DNA of 64,000 nucleotides from Sphingomonadales bacterium (GTDB lineage: Bacteria > Pseudomonadota > Alphaproteobacteria > Sphingomonadales > Sphingomonadaceae): assembly GCA_028289885.1 (NCBI GenBank), contig JAQGKX010000073.1, positions 1-64,000 of the forward strand. Reading direction: 5' to 3'. Below are positions 33,527 through 42,492 of this stretch, piece by piece; within the stretch, counting starts at the first letter, position 1, and every line of letters begins with the position of its first letter. Made by a program: the position numbers and the translations under genes. The notes beneath the pieces were generated by a model. That model had not been told where the DNA came from and searched no databases. It saw only the letters and a program-made list of their open reading frames with translations.

Positions 33527-35941
33527 ATGCATCGATCCGTCAAATTCCTGCTCGCCAGTACCATGTCGCTTGCGGTCGTTTCAGCCATGCCAGCGTGGGC
33601 GGCCAATGCGCCTGACCTTGCTCCGGAAGCGGAGGCTGCATACGCGGCGGCAGATCAGGGCGGCAACGATATCATCGTCACTGGCCGCTCCACGCGCTCA
33701 GTCACGCAGATGACCGGTGTTGAAATCCAGAAGATCCTGCCGGGTATCAGCCCGCTGAAAGCATTGCAGACGCTGCCCGGCGTGACGTTCCTGACCGCCG
33801 ATCCATGGGGCAATAACGAGCAGAATATCTCGCTCTACGTCCACGGATTCAACGCGCAGCAGCTTGGCTATACGCTCGACGGTATTCCACTGGGCGACCA
33901 GAGCTACGGCAATTACAACGGTCTGTCGCCACAGCGCGCGATCATATCCGAGAACGTCGGGCGCGTGACGCTGGCTTCGGGTGCGGGCGACCTCGGCACC
34001 GCATCGACCAGCAACCTCGGCGGCACCATCGATACGTTTTCCAGCGATCCCAAGGAAGACATGGGAGCAACGATCGCCCAGACCATCGGTAGCTATTCCA
34101 GCTTCCGCACCTTCGTCCGCGTCGACAGCGGCACGTTCGGCAACGGGAATTCACTCTATCTCTCCGGCGCTCGGCAAGATGGCCGCGCCTGGGACTTCAA
34201 CGGCAAACAGGGTGGCTATCAGGCCAACGGCAAGTTCGTGCATGACGATGCGACCGGCAGACTGACCATCTATGGCGCCTATTCGGATAAAACCGAGCCG
34301 AACGAGGATGCGACCGTGATTACGCCCGCCAACCGTGCCACTGCACCTTATGCGCGGCCGTTCCTCTATCCCGATTTCGCAGCGGCGCAGGCTTATTTGA
34401 ACTCAGGTGCGTACAAGGCCGATGGGTCGAACTATCGCAACTATTACAGCGATGCTCAGCGAACCGACTATCTCGGCTACATCAAATACGACTGGAAGAT
34501 CAGCGACAAGATCACGTTTTCCAATCAAGGCTATTATCACCACAATGATGGTGTCGGCGTCGTTGCGGGTCCGATCGATGTCGCCGGACTCCCCGGCCTG
34601 TTCTCCTTCTACTTCCCCGGCGGTACGGGCGCTGCAACGACGCCTGCCAACCTCGCACGGCTCAGCACGATCTTCGGCGGTTCGGGCCTTGCGACGCGCA
34701 CGACCGAATATCGGATCGACCGCGAAGGCCTGATCTCGACGGTGCAGGCCGAACTGGGCAAACACAAGATCGAATTCGGCGGCTGGTACGAACATCAGAG
34801 TTCATCGGCCTTCCGTCGGTGGTATGCCCTCGACGTCAATAATCCTTCGACTCCTTACCAGCGTCCGGGCGACACGCTGACCCCGCTGATCACGCAATAT
34901 GGCAGCGAAATTCGGGTCAACGAAATCCAGACGCACATTCAGGATAGCTGGCATGTCCTGCCAACCCTGACCATTCTTGCGGGGTTCAAGAGCACTTTCC
35001 AGAAAGCTAGCCAGCAGGTCCCGGTCCAGCCGATCCCCGGTTCGTTCGCGAACTCGACCGCACTCCCGGTCGGCAAGATCAACACCGACAAGGCCTTCCT
35101 GCCGCAGGTCGGCGCGTTGTGGGACGTCACCGGCAGCGAGCAGATCTTCGTCAACGCCCAGCAGAACATCCGCCAGTTCCCGACCAGCGCGGCGGCGGGC
35201 CTGTCCCCCTTTGCGCTCGGCAGCCAGCAGGTGTTCGAGGATTTCAAGAACACCGTGAAGCCCGAAACGAGCTGGACCTATGAGATCGGTGCACGCAGCC
35301 AGCGTTCGCTGAACTTCGGCCCGATCACAGGGTTTGAGGGCCAGATCAGCTATTACCACGTCGATTTCAGCAACCGCTTGCTGGCGATCAGCCCGACAAC
35401 GGTCATCACGTCGATCATCAGTGGCGCGGCGATCCTCCAGAACGTCGGCAGCGTGAAAACCGACGGCGTCGATCTGGCGGGCACGTTGCGTTTCGGACCG
35501 CATTTCTCAATCTATAACGCGGTGTCTTACAACAATTCGAAGTTCCAGGATAGTTACACCGTCGGCATCGCGCAGACGGTCGTACCCACTGCGGGCAAGC
35601 AGGTTCCCGGGTCGCCAAAGTGGACGAACAAGACCGTGGTTTCGGCAAATTACGGTATCTTCGACGGGCAACTGGTCGGTGACTATCTTGGGAAGCGTTT
35701 CGCAACCTTCACCAACGATCTGTCGGTGCCGGGTTACTTCACACTCGCCGCACGGATCGGCGCGACGATCCCGATGTCGGAGGGTTCGCACATCAAGCGG
35801 CTCAACGTCAGCGTGAATGTCACCAACATCACCGACAAAAAGGCGGCATCGACGCTCAGCATCGGGGCGGCAAGCGGCACCTTCAACGAGTTCCCGCTGG
35901 CACCGCGTCAGGTGTTCGGTACGATCAGCGTCGGGTTTTAA
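33527..35941 (+). CDS. TonB-dependent receptor paired with glycerophosphodiesterase
   Basis: An 804-residue receptor: signal peptide cleaved near residue 25 (PAWAAN), TonB-box-like NDIIVTG, plug domain (SPLKALQTLPGVTFLTAD, GYTLDGIPLGDQSYGN, RAIISENVG, TSNLGGTI) and a barrel ending RQVFGTISVGF. It is clearly paralogous to the receptor at 43875-46190, which shares the same plug blocks. The phosphodiesterase gene begins 11 bases downstream, so uptake of glycerophosphodiesters or related phosphate esters is a reasonable inference. No STN domain, so no sigma-factor signalling. Confidence 0.93.
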   Translation: MHRSVKFLLASTMSLAVVSAMPAWAANAPDLAPEAEAAYAAADQGGNDIIVTGRSTRSVTQMTGVEIQKILPGISPLKALQTLPGVTFLTADPWGNNEQNISLYVHGFNAQQLGYTLDGIPLGDQSYGNYNGLSPQRAIISENVGRVTLASGAGDLGTASTSNLGGTIDTFSSDPKEDMGATIAQTIGSYSSFRTFVRVDSGTFGNGNSLYLSGARQDGRAWDFNGKQGGYQANGKFVHDDATGRLTIYGAYSDKTEPNEDATVITPANRATAPYARPFLYPDFAAAQAYLNSGAYKADGSNYRNYYSDAQRTDYLGYIKYDWKISDKITFSNQGYYHHNDGVGVVAGPIDVAGLPGLFSFYFPGGTGAATTPANLARLSTIFGGSGLATRTTEYRIDREGLISTVQAELGKHKIEFGGWYEHQSSSAFRRWYALDVNNPSTPYQRPGDTLTPLITQYGSEIRVNEIQTHIQDSWHVLPTLTILAGFKSTFQKASQQVPVQPIPGSFANSTALPVGKINTDKAFLPQVGALWDVTGSEQIFVNAQQNIRQFPTSAAAGLSPFALGSQQVFEDFKNTVKPETSWTYEIGARSQRSLNFGPITGFEGQISYYHVDFSNRLLAISPTTVITSIISGAAILQNVGSVKTDGVDLAGTLRFGPHFSIYNAVSYNNSKFQDSYTVGIAQTVVPTAGKQVPGSPKWTNKTVVSANYGIFDGQLVGDYLGKRFATFTNDLSVPGYFTLAARIGATIPMSEGSHIKRLNVSVNVTNITDKKAASTLSIGAASGTFNEFPLAPRQVFGTISVGF

Positions 35942-35952
35942 AAGGACTTACA

Positions 35953-37065
35953 ATGGCCAGCATCACTCGCCGGGATAGTATCAAGATCGCGGGCGCGGCG
36001 ATGCTGGTTGGTTCCACAGGCGCAGCATTCGCGGCCCCCGCCCGCGCGAAACCGCTCGTGTTCGGGCACCGGGGATGTTCGGCGCTGCGGCCCGAACACA
36101 CACTTGGTTCCTATGCCAAGGCAATTCAGGACGGTGCCGATTTCATCGAACCCGATCTGGTCATCACCAAAGATGGCGTGCTGGTTGCGCGGCATGAAAA
36201 CAACATTGCCGAGACGACGGATATCGCGCGTCATCCTGAATTTGCATCACGAAAGACGACCAAGACCATCGACGGCGAGCCGCAAACGGGCTGGTTCGTC
36301 GAGGATTTCACTCTGGTCGAACTGAAGACCCTCCGCACGGTCGAACGGCTTGGCAAGATGCGTTCCGAAAGCAGCAGTTATGACGGTCAGTTCCAGATAC
36401 TGACGTTCGAGGAGATCATCGACTTCACCGCCGCCGAATCTGCAGCGCGCGGGCGTACCGTTGGGCTCGTCCCCGAATTGAAGCACTCGACCTATTTCAC
36501 CGGCATCAACATGCCGCTCGAGGACCGTTTTCTGGCGGTGCTGGCAGCGCACGAATACACCCGCCGCGCACCGGTTGAAGTTCAGTCCTTCGAGGTCGCC
36601 AATCTGCGCTATCTTCGCCGCAAGCTCGGTCGCCCCGCCAATATCCGCCTGATGCAATTGGTCGGCGACAATGCGCAGATTCCCGCCGATGTCGTGGCGA
36701 CCGGCGGCACGCTCAGCTTCGGCGCGATGACGAATGCTGCCGGCCTGCGCGAGATGGCGACCTATGCCGATGTCGTCGCCCCACAGGTGCGCGGCGTCAT
36801 TCCGCTCGGGCCGGACGGCAAGCTTGGCAAGCCAACGGCCATCGTCGCCGACGCCCATGCCGCCGGGTTGCTGATCCGCGTCTGGACCTTTCGCCCCGAA
36901 AACCATTTCCTTGCCGCCGATTTCAAGAACGGCGACGGCGATGGCGCGCGCAATCCCATGGGGTCGGTCGCTGAGATCCGGCGTTACCTTGCGACCGGCA
37001 TCGACGGGTTTTTCACCGACGATCCGGCTCTGGGTCGCCTAGCGGTCGATGGTTTGACATCCTGA
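35953..37065 (+). CDS. Secreted glycerophosphodiester phosphodiesterase
   Basis: A 370-residue GlpQ-type enzyme with a twin-arginine signal (TRRDSIKIAGAAML) and the catalytic set GHRGCSALRPEHT (His 39), IEPDLV (Glu 66, Asp 68) and HENN (His 81). It hydrolyses glycerophosphodiesters from phospholipid head groups to glycerol-3-phosphate and an alcohol in the periplasm. It lies 11 bases after a TBDR and is followed by a terminator-like hairpin, so the two form a transcription unit. Confidence 0.93.
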   Translation: MASITRRDSIKIAGAAMLVGSTGAAFAAPARAKPLVFGHRGCSALRPEHTLGSYAKAIQDGADFIEPDLVITKDGVLVARHENNIAETTDIARHPEFASRKTTKTIDGEPQTGWFVEDFTLVELKTLRTVERLGKMRSESSSYDGQFQILTFEEIIDFTAAESAARGRTVGLVPELKHSTYFTGINMPLEDRFLAVLAAHEYTRRAPVEVQSFEVANLRYLRRKLGRPANIRLMQLVGDNAQIPADVVATGGTLSFGAMTNAAGLREMATYADVVAPQVRGVIPLGPDGKLGKPTAIVADAHAAGLLIRVWTFRPENHFLAADFKNGDGDGARNPMGSVAEIRRYLATGIDGFFTDDPALGRLAVDGLTS

Positions 37066-37069
37066 CCTC

Positions 37070-37108
37070 AGCGGCCGGTCTCCTTGCGTCGAACGGGGAC
37101 TGACCGCT
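37070..37108 (+). terminator. Hairpin after the glycerophosphodiesterase gene
   Basis: The 14-base arms AGCGGCCGGTCTCC and GGGGACTGACCGCT pair with one mismatch and two G-U pairs around an 11-base loop, 5 bases after the stop codon. There is no U-run. A terminator is the simplest reading. Confidence 0.5.
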
Positions 37109-37191
37109 TACGGACTCGGATAGCGGAATTCTATGAGGCGAAAAGCTCGACTGTTCGTTATGGATCATTCCGGACATTCGAGGAGCAAGCA

Positions 37192-38994
37192 ATGTACGCT
37201 GACCGCCGCCAGTTTCTCGCCGGGACCGCTGCCACAGCGGTGCTGTCCGCCACGCCGGGCTGGGCCGCTATCCCGACTCCGCTTTCCGCGATGTTCGACG
37301 AATTCGTTCAGGCGCAGCTTCGTCGCAGTCCCGAAGGTGCGACGTCGCTCGGCCTCGACACCGGCGCGAATGCCGATCTCCGCGCGCGGCTGAGCGACCA
37401 GTCCCCCGCCGCAATCGCCGCGAGCAAGGCGGAGACCAACGCCCAGCTGAAACGTCTGGAGGCCGTCGATCGTGCGGCGCTGTCGACCGAGCAGAAGGTC
37501 GATTTCGACTGCGTGCTGTTCACGCGCCGGTCGGCGGTTGCGGTACAGGCGTTTGATTTCGGCGGGTCATCCTATGGGCCAAGCCCCTATGTCGTGTCGC
37601 AACAGTCGGGCGCCTATCAGTCGGTGCCCGACTTCCTCGACACCAAGCACAAGATCGAGAGCAAGGGCGATGCCGACGCCTATCTGCAGCGCGTTCAGGC
37701 GTTCGGACGGCAAATCGACGAGCAGACCGAACGATTGCGCCACGATGCCGCCGCCGGTGTGGTGCCGCCCGATTTCATCCTCGATCTGACGATCGAGCAG
37801 ATGGGCAAAACCGCCGTGTCCGCCGCCGATGCGCTGGTCGTGCAATCGATCGCAAGGCGCGCTGCGGCAAAGGGGCTTGGTGATGGCTATGGCAAGCAGG
37901 CCGCTGCGATCTACACGGCCAGCGTGTTGCCCGCGTTACAGCGCCAACTCGCCGAAGTGCGGCAATTGCGCGCCAGGGCGTCGCATGATGCCGGGATCTG
38001 GAAGCTGCCGCAGGGCGAGGCCTTTTATCCCGTCGCGCTGAAGGCGACGACGACCGCGAGCATGAGCGCTGAGGAGGTTCACAAGTTCGGGCTGGATCAG
38101 GCGAAGATGCTGACCGCGCGGCTCGATAGTGAATTACGCAAACAGGGTTTCACCAAAGGCACCGTGGGGCAACGTATGGCGGCGCTCTACAAGAACCCCG
38201 ACCAGCTTTACCCCAACACCGATGCTGGAAAGCAGCAGGCCATCGCCTATTGCAACCGGCGCCTCGACGCGGTCCGGATCAAGCTGCCGACGGTGTTCGA
38301 GCGCGTTCCGCCCTATAGTTTCGAGGTCCGCCGCGTACCGCCGCAGACCGAGGCGGGGGCTGCAGCGGCGTTCAGCCAATCACCCGCAATCGACGGGTCG
38401 CGGCCTGGCCTCGTTTATTTCAACATGAAGGATTCGGGCGACTGGCCGAAATTCTGCCTCGCCACGACTGTCTATCATGAAGGGTTGCCGGGGCATCAGG
38501 AGGAAGGCGGCCTCGCTTTGTCGAACATGGAACTGCCACTGATCCGCAAGATCAGCGGGTTTTCGGGCTATGGCGAAGGCTGGGCCCTCTATGCCGAGCA
38601 ACTGGCGGACGAGATCGGCATGTATGACGACGATCCGCTCGGGCGGCTCGGTTATCTGAAATTCATGCTGTTTCGCGCCAATCGGTGCGTCGTCGATACC
38701 GGCTTGCACCATTTCAGATGGACGCGCGAACAGGCGATAAAGCGCTTTGTCGATCAGGAAGGCGAGACGCTCAACTTCGCGACGCGTGAGGTCGATCGCT
38801 ATTGCGTCAATCCGGGGCAGGCCTGCAGCTATAAGATCGGCCATTCGGTGTTCACCGATGTTCGTGAGCGGGCGAAGGCGAAGATGGGCCAGCGGTTTAC
38901 CCTCAAAGCCTATCACACCGCCGTGCTGCGCTATGGCCGCGTGCCGCTCGACGTGCTGCGGCAGATCGGCGATGACTGGATCGCGCGGGCTTAA
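37192..38994 (+). CDS. DUF885 family secreted hydrolase
   Basis: A 600-residue protein with an export signal containing ADRRQFLAGTAATAVLS (twin-arginine-like), then a full DUF885 domain. The zinc-peptidase-like motif VYHEGLPGHQEEGG and a downstream FSGYGEGWALYAEQLADE match the family's putative metal site. DUF885 proteins are thought to be metallopeptidase-related, but substrates are unknown. The ATG at 37192 follows AGGAGCAAGC; an in-frame start 108 bases upstream is less likely. It follows the hairpin at 37070-37108, so it is probably a separate unit. Convergent with the diguanylate cyclase, with a 17-base gap. Confidence 0.88.
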   Translation: MYADRRQFLAGTAATAVLSATPGWAAIPTPLSAMFDEFVQAQLRRSPEGATSLGLDTGANADLRARLSDQSPAAIAASKAETNAQLKRLEAVDRAALSTEQKVDFDCVLFTRRSAVAVQAFDFGGSSYGPSPYVVSQQSGAYQSVPDFLDTKHKIESKGDADAYLQRVQAFGRQIDEQTERLRHDAAAGVVPPDFILDLTIEQMGKTAVSAADALVVQSIARRAAAKGLGDGYGKQAAAIYTASVLPALQRQLAEVRQLRARASHDAGIWKLPQGEAFYPVALKATTTASMSAEEVHKFGLDQAKMLTARLDSELRKQGFTKGTVGQRMAALYKNPDQLYPNTDAGKQQAIAYCNRRLDAVRIKLPTVFERVPPYSFEVRRVPPQTEAGAAAAFSQSPAIDGSRPGLVYFNMKDSGDWPKFCLATTVYHEGLPGHQEEGGLALSNMELPLIRKISGFSGYGEGWALYAEQLADEIGMYDDDPLGRLGYLKFMLFRANRCVVDTGLHHFRWTREQAIKRFVDQEGETLNFATREVDRYCVNPGQACSYKIGHSVFTDVRERAKAKMGQRFTLKAYHTAVLRYGRVPLDVLRQIGDDWIARA

Positions 38995-39011
38995 ACCCCG
39001 CGCTCTCCCCG

Positions 39012-40877
39012 TCAGGCCGCGACCAGCACCCGGTTCCGTCCGTTCGCTTTTGCCTCGTAAAGCAGGCGATCGGCTCGGTCGCAGATATCCACGCCGCTCA
39101 GTTCGGGCTCGATTGCGGTCAGGCCCAGACTGGCGGTGACGACGATGTGAACCCCGCCGGAGGTCACGACCCTGCACGCAGCTATCGCAGCGCGGACGCG
39201 TTCGCATGTCGCCGCCGCCTGATCGAGAGTGGCACCCCATAAAACAAGGCCGAATTCTTCGCCCCCGATCCGGGCAACCATGTCGCCACTCCTCAGCGCA
39301 CCCCGCGCGGCGACCGCGATCGCCCTGAGCACCATATCACCGGTTATATGACCATGCGTATCATTGACCCGTTTGAAAAAATCGACGTCAAGCAGTGCGA
39401 CGCAACCCACCCCCAAGCCTGTATCGGTTTCGTTTCGAGCGTGGTCGAGATGGCTGAGGAACGCTCTCCGATTGGGGAGCCCGGTCAATTCATCGGTTGT
39501 CGCCTGCAAGTTCAGCTGTGCTTCGGAGGCCCTCCGCGCGGTCGCATTGCGCACGACGAGGATGACTCCTGCGGGGAAGCCGTCGCCATCCACATAGCTG
39601 CGCATCCTGGTGTCGACCCAGACGACTTCGCCACTCCGGGCGCGTATTCGATACTGGACGTCGATCGTGTGCTCGCTATCGGCAAGTGCGACAGTTCTGG
39701 CAGCTTCCACGGCGGCAAGATCGTCAGCAATGATAAAGTCGCGTGAGTTCCGACCCATCACATCACCCGTATCGTACCCCGTCAGTTCATGAATGGCAGG
39801 AGAGACAAACCGGATATCGCCCGAAAGGTTGGTGTGGATCATGGTGTCGCCTAGCTTTTCGGCCAACAACCGGTAACTGGCTTCACTTTCCAGCGACCTC
39901 GACATGAGGGCGTTGCGTTGCTTCAGCTCGACCGCTGCTGGGAGTACCATCAGAACGGTCACTGCCAGATAAAATTGAAAGAACTGGGCACGCTGTCCGG
40001 TCGAGACATCCATCAGGCTGATAGGGCCATGCCCCTTGAGTGTTAGTATCCCCCCGATCACCGCGAGCAGGACGACCGACGACGCCGCGCCAAGGCGACC
40101 GATGCGAAAGGTCGCTACGAAAATCGGGAGCAGCGGAAGGAACAGCAGCGGCATTTTTTCCTGATCGAACACCATGAAACTTGCCAGCCCCACGCCGAAA
40201 AGCAAGGTGACGGTCTCGATCTTTCGCCATTCGGGGGCTCGACGGGACCACAAACGGCTGCCCCTTTCGAAGAACAGCAGGATCAGCGGCGCAAACGTCA
40301 TCGTGCCGAGGCCGTGAGCGGCAAACCATGCCCACCAGTTTGGCCAGAAAGCCTGATGCGTGTGCATTGCGATCGTCAGACCGGCAATGAGCGCGCTTAA
40401 TGCTGGCGCGACGATTCCGGTGGCAAGAGCAAAAAGGCCAAACGACGGCAGTGTGTCGAAAGGCGCAAAGCCCTTGCGCGCGGTCCGGAGAATCGTCGCT
40501 GCCACAAGGGCCTCGCCAACGGAGGCCAAGGTAAGCGGGATGGCGGTGACGGGTCCAAGGCCAAAGACCGTCGATGCCAGCCAGAAAGCGAACCCGGCGG
40601 CGCAAACGGGCAACAACCAGTCACGAGGCGAGCGGATAGCAATGACAGCCAACAATGGCGCGGTTGCTGGCCAGATGAATGCAGCGCCACCTTCGAAGCG
40701 GGTCAGGGCGATACTGCTGGACGCGATCAGGAATACTATGACCCCGAGCGCTAGCGCCTTGAAGAGCGAGGCGGCGGATGGCCACGCCATCGACTGATGT
40801 AGCTGGGGGGAAATATCACGCGTTGGCAGAACTGATCGGGGCATAGCTAAACTCTCATCGCTGGAGACCCCACCCAT
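39012..40877 (-). CDS. MASE1-PAS-GGDEF diguanylate cyclase
   Basis: A 621-residue membrane enzyme. About eight hydrophobic segments (roughly 37-320) form a MASE1 sensor, followed by a PAS domain (about 345-460: YRLLAEKLGDTMIHTN, VVWVDTRMRSY) and a GGDEF domain with the intact active site RIGGEEFGLVLWG. An RxxD inhibitory site (RSGD) sits five residues before GGEEF, so product inhibition by c-di-GMP is expected. It makes c-di-GMP from GTP. The start may be ATG 40877 or ATG 40844. It balances, in principle, the EAL enzyme at 6485. Confidence 0.92.
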   Translation of the reverse strand: MGGVSSDESLAMPRSVLPTRDISPQLHQSMAWPSAASLFKALALGVIVFLIASSSIALTRFEGGAAFIWPATAPLLAVIAIRSPRDWLLPVCAAGFAFWLASTVFGLGPVTAIPLTLASVGEALVAATILRTARKGFAPFDTLPSFGLFALATGIVAPALSALIAGLTIAMHTHQAFWPNWWAWFAAHGLGTMTFAPLILLFFERGSRLWSRRAPEWRKIETVTLLFGVGLASFMVFDQEKMPLLFLPLLPIFVATFRIGRLGAASSVVLLAVIGGILTLKGHGPISLMDVSTGQRAQFFQFYLAVTVLMVLPAAVELKQRNALMSRSLESEASYRLLAEKLGDTMIHTNLSGDIRFVSPAIHELTGYDTGDVMGRNSRDFIIADDLAAVEAARTVALADSEHTIDVQYRIRARSGEVVWVDTRMRSYVDGDGFPAGVILVVRNATARRASEAQLNLQATTDELTGLPNRRAFLSHLDHARNETDTGLGVGCVALLDVDFFKRVNDTHGHITGDMVLRAIAVAARGALRSGDMVARIGGEEFGLVLWGATLDQAAATCERVRAAIAACRVVTSGGVHIVVTASLGLTAIEPELSGVDICDRADRLLYEAKANGRNRVLVAA

Positions 40878-41051
40878 CGATGATCCTGTATTAGCCGGTT
40901 TTGGTTACGGAAACGTTAGTGACTTCCTGGAAACGGTCGTTAACCTGACCAGGGAAGGGTCGCGGCAGTTCCTGCACCTGTTGCAACCTTTCCCCATCAA
41001 TACCGTTTGGGCACAATGCCGCTGCAAAAACGATCTTTGGGTGACAGGGCT

Positions 41052-41222
41052 ATGTTGATCGGTCTCGCTCCGATCCTGGCGCTTATTTACCTCGGCTGCC
41101 TGATCCACCTGAGTTATCTTTATGCGAGAATGCTGATCGGCAACTTCGGGCCGTCGCCGGACGCGAGAGGGCATTTGAACGGACAATCCGTTCTTTCCAA
41201 TATGCGAAACGGGGTAGGTTGA
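41052..41222 (+). CDS. Possible small single-pass membrane protein
   Basis: A 56-codon ATG frame whose first 30 residues are strongly hydrophobic (LIGLAPILALIYLGCLIHLS) followed by a polar tail. The ribosome-binding site is weak. A 7-bp hairpin (41242-41265) and a six-T run (41275-41280) follow it, as expected of a short transcription unit. It may equally be a small RNA. Confidence 0.3.
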   Translation: MLIGLAPILALIYLGCLIHLSYLYARMLIGNFGPSPDARGHLNGQSVLSNMRNGVG

Positions 41223-41241
41223 AAGTCGATGCGATGGAGCA

Positions 41242-41280
41242 ACGTTCTGAAGCTGGATAGAGCGTAGCAAAGGGTTTTTT
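41242..41280 (+). terminator. Weak hairpin with T-run
   Basis: ACGTTCT and AGAGCGT pair (one G-U) across a 10-base loop; TTTTTT follows 10 bases later. The distance to the T-run is longer than in a standard intrinsic terminator. Confidence 0.3.
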
Positions 41281-41365
41281 AGCCATTTCAGTCACTTGCC
41301 AGGACCTGCGGTTGGGTAACGTGACAATGCTTACCGATATGCCTTATGTATGGTCGATACCGTAC

Positions 41366-41416
41366 GAAACCGAGATAACATCGGTTTCTCGCCGACATCC
41401 ACCTAAGCGCGGCGAG
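41366..41416 (+). promoter_or_regulatory. Two adjacent hairpins in the leader of the HWE kinase gene
   Basis: GAAACCGA-(7)-TCGGTTTC at 41366-41388 is a perfect 8-bp stem. CTCGCCG-(15)-CGGCGAG at 41388-41416 is a perfect 7-bp stem that begins on the last base of the first. They end about 28 bases before the AGGA ribosome-binding site. They could be a structured leader or two operator sites. Confidence 0.4.
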
Positions 41417-41454
41417 CATGTATTCGTCGGATCGACTGCATCATAGGATTTGGT

Positions 41455-42456
41455 TTGGAACTTTCCGAGATGACCCGGCCGCAATGGCAGCCGGAACACC
41501 TGCGCCTGGCCATCAAGGCGGCTTGTGTTGCCCTGTGGTCCTGGAACGTGGAGGGCAACGACTTCATGATGGACGAAGTCGCCTTCGATTTATGGAATTT
41601 GCCCTGGTCGGAGCGTGTGAGTTTCGAGCAACTGTCGGCGCACATCCATCCGGCGGATCGTGACCGGGTACGTTCGGCCTTTGTCGCAACCCGCTCGGTT
41701 GCCGGCTCATACGAAATCGATTTCCGCATCATGGTCGAGGACGAGATACGCTGGATTTCGGCGCGGGGTCAGGGCGCCGACTCAGAGCTCGCCGACGGGC
41801 TGATGTATGGGATATTTCTCGACGTAACCGGTCGCAAGCAGGCCGAGGAAAGCAACGAATTGCTCGCCGGCGAGATGAGCCACCGGGTCAAGAACCTGCT
41901 GACCATCGCCAATGGCCTCACCCATCTTACCTCGCGTTCGGCTTCCTCGGTCGAGGGGATGGCGCACGAACTTACGCAACGCCTGACCGCGCTTGGCCGT
42001 GCGCACGATCTGGTGCGACCACTGCCCGGCGAACAGGGCAGGGCCGCGTTGCTCGGCGATTTGTTCAGCGTCCTTCTGGCACCCTATGACGAGACCGCCG
42101 CCTTTTCTGGTCGCATTCGCGTTTCCGTACCCCGGATGGGCGTTGGCGAACGCGCAGCGACGACGCTTGCCATGATCGTCCACGAACTTGCGACTAACGC
42201 GGTAAAACACGGCTGCCTGTCTTGCGAGGCGGGCGCGCTCGACATCTCGAGCCACGCCGATGACACCGACCTGTTCGTGACATGGGCCGAGACCGGCGGC
42301 CCGGAAATCGGCGACGCGCCTGAAATGCAGGGTTTCGGCAGCCAGCTCATAATCCGGAGTATTTCGAGCCAGTTCCGCGGCACTTTGGACTATGACTGGC
42401 AATCGACAGGGCTCGTCGCGACGCTGCGCACGCGCAAGGACCGGCTGGCGAACTGA
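41455..42456 (+). CDS. PAS-HWE family sensor histidine kinase
   Basis: A 333-residue soluble kinase. A PAS-like domain (about 20-130, with IHPADRDRVRSAF and FRIMVEDEIRWISARG) precedes an HWE-type phosphoacceptor EMSHRVKNLL (His about 143) and an ATP-binding domain with MIVHELATNAVKHG and FGSQLI. HWE/HisKA_2 kinases in alphaproteobacteria often feed the general stress response or light signalling; no partner regulator is adjacent. The PAS lacks an obvious LOV cysteine motif. The start is TTG 41455, with AGGA 6 bases upstream. Confidence 0.9.
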   Translation: MELSEMTRPQWQPEHLRLAIKAACVALWSWNVEGNDFMMDEVAFDLWNLPWSERVSFEQLSAHIHPADRDRVRSAFVATRSVAGSYEIDFRIMVEDEIRWISARGQGADSELADGLMYGIFLDVTGRKQAEESNELLAGEMSHRVKNLLTIANGLTHLTSRSASSVEGMAHELTQRLTALGRAHDLVRPLPGEQGRAALLGDLFSVLLAPYDETAAFSGRIRVSVPRMGVGERAATTLAMIVHELATNAVKHGCLSCEAGALDISSHADDTDLFVTWAETGGPEIGDAPEMQGFGSQLIIRSISSQFRGTLDYDWQSTGLVATLRTRKDRLAN

Positions 42457-42492
42457 AGTTTTGCGCGGTGGCGCTGACTATCCGGCCAGAGA

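Larger units (their letters stand above)
40878..41454. other. Spacer between the diguanylate cyclase and the HWE kinase
   Basis: A 577-base stretch without a well-supported gene. It holds a possible 56-codon membrane ORF (41052-41222), a hairpin followed by a T-run (41242-41280), and two adjacent hairpins just before the kinase (41366-41416). The first 170 bases presumably carry the leftward promoter of the diguanylate cyclase, but no clear boxes were recognised. Confidence 0.5.

Noticed and set aside
40878-41454. EcfG-type general stress promoter before the HWE kinase
   Set aside because: GGAAAC occurs near 40909, but no CGTT at the right distance was found.
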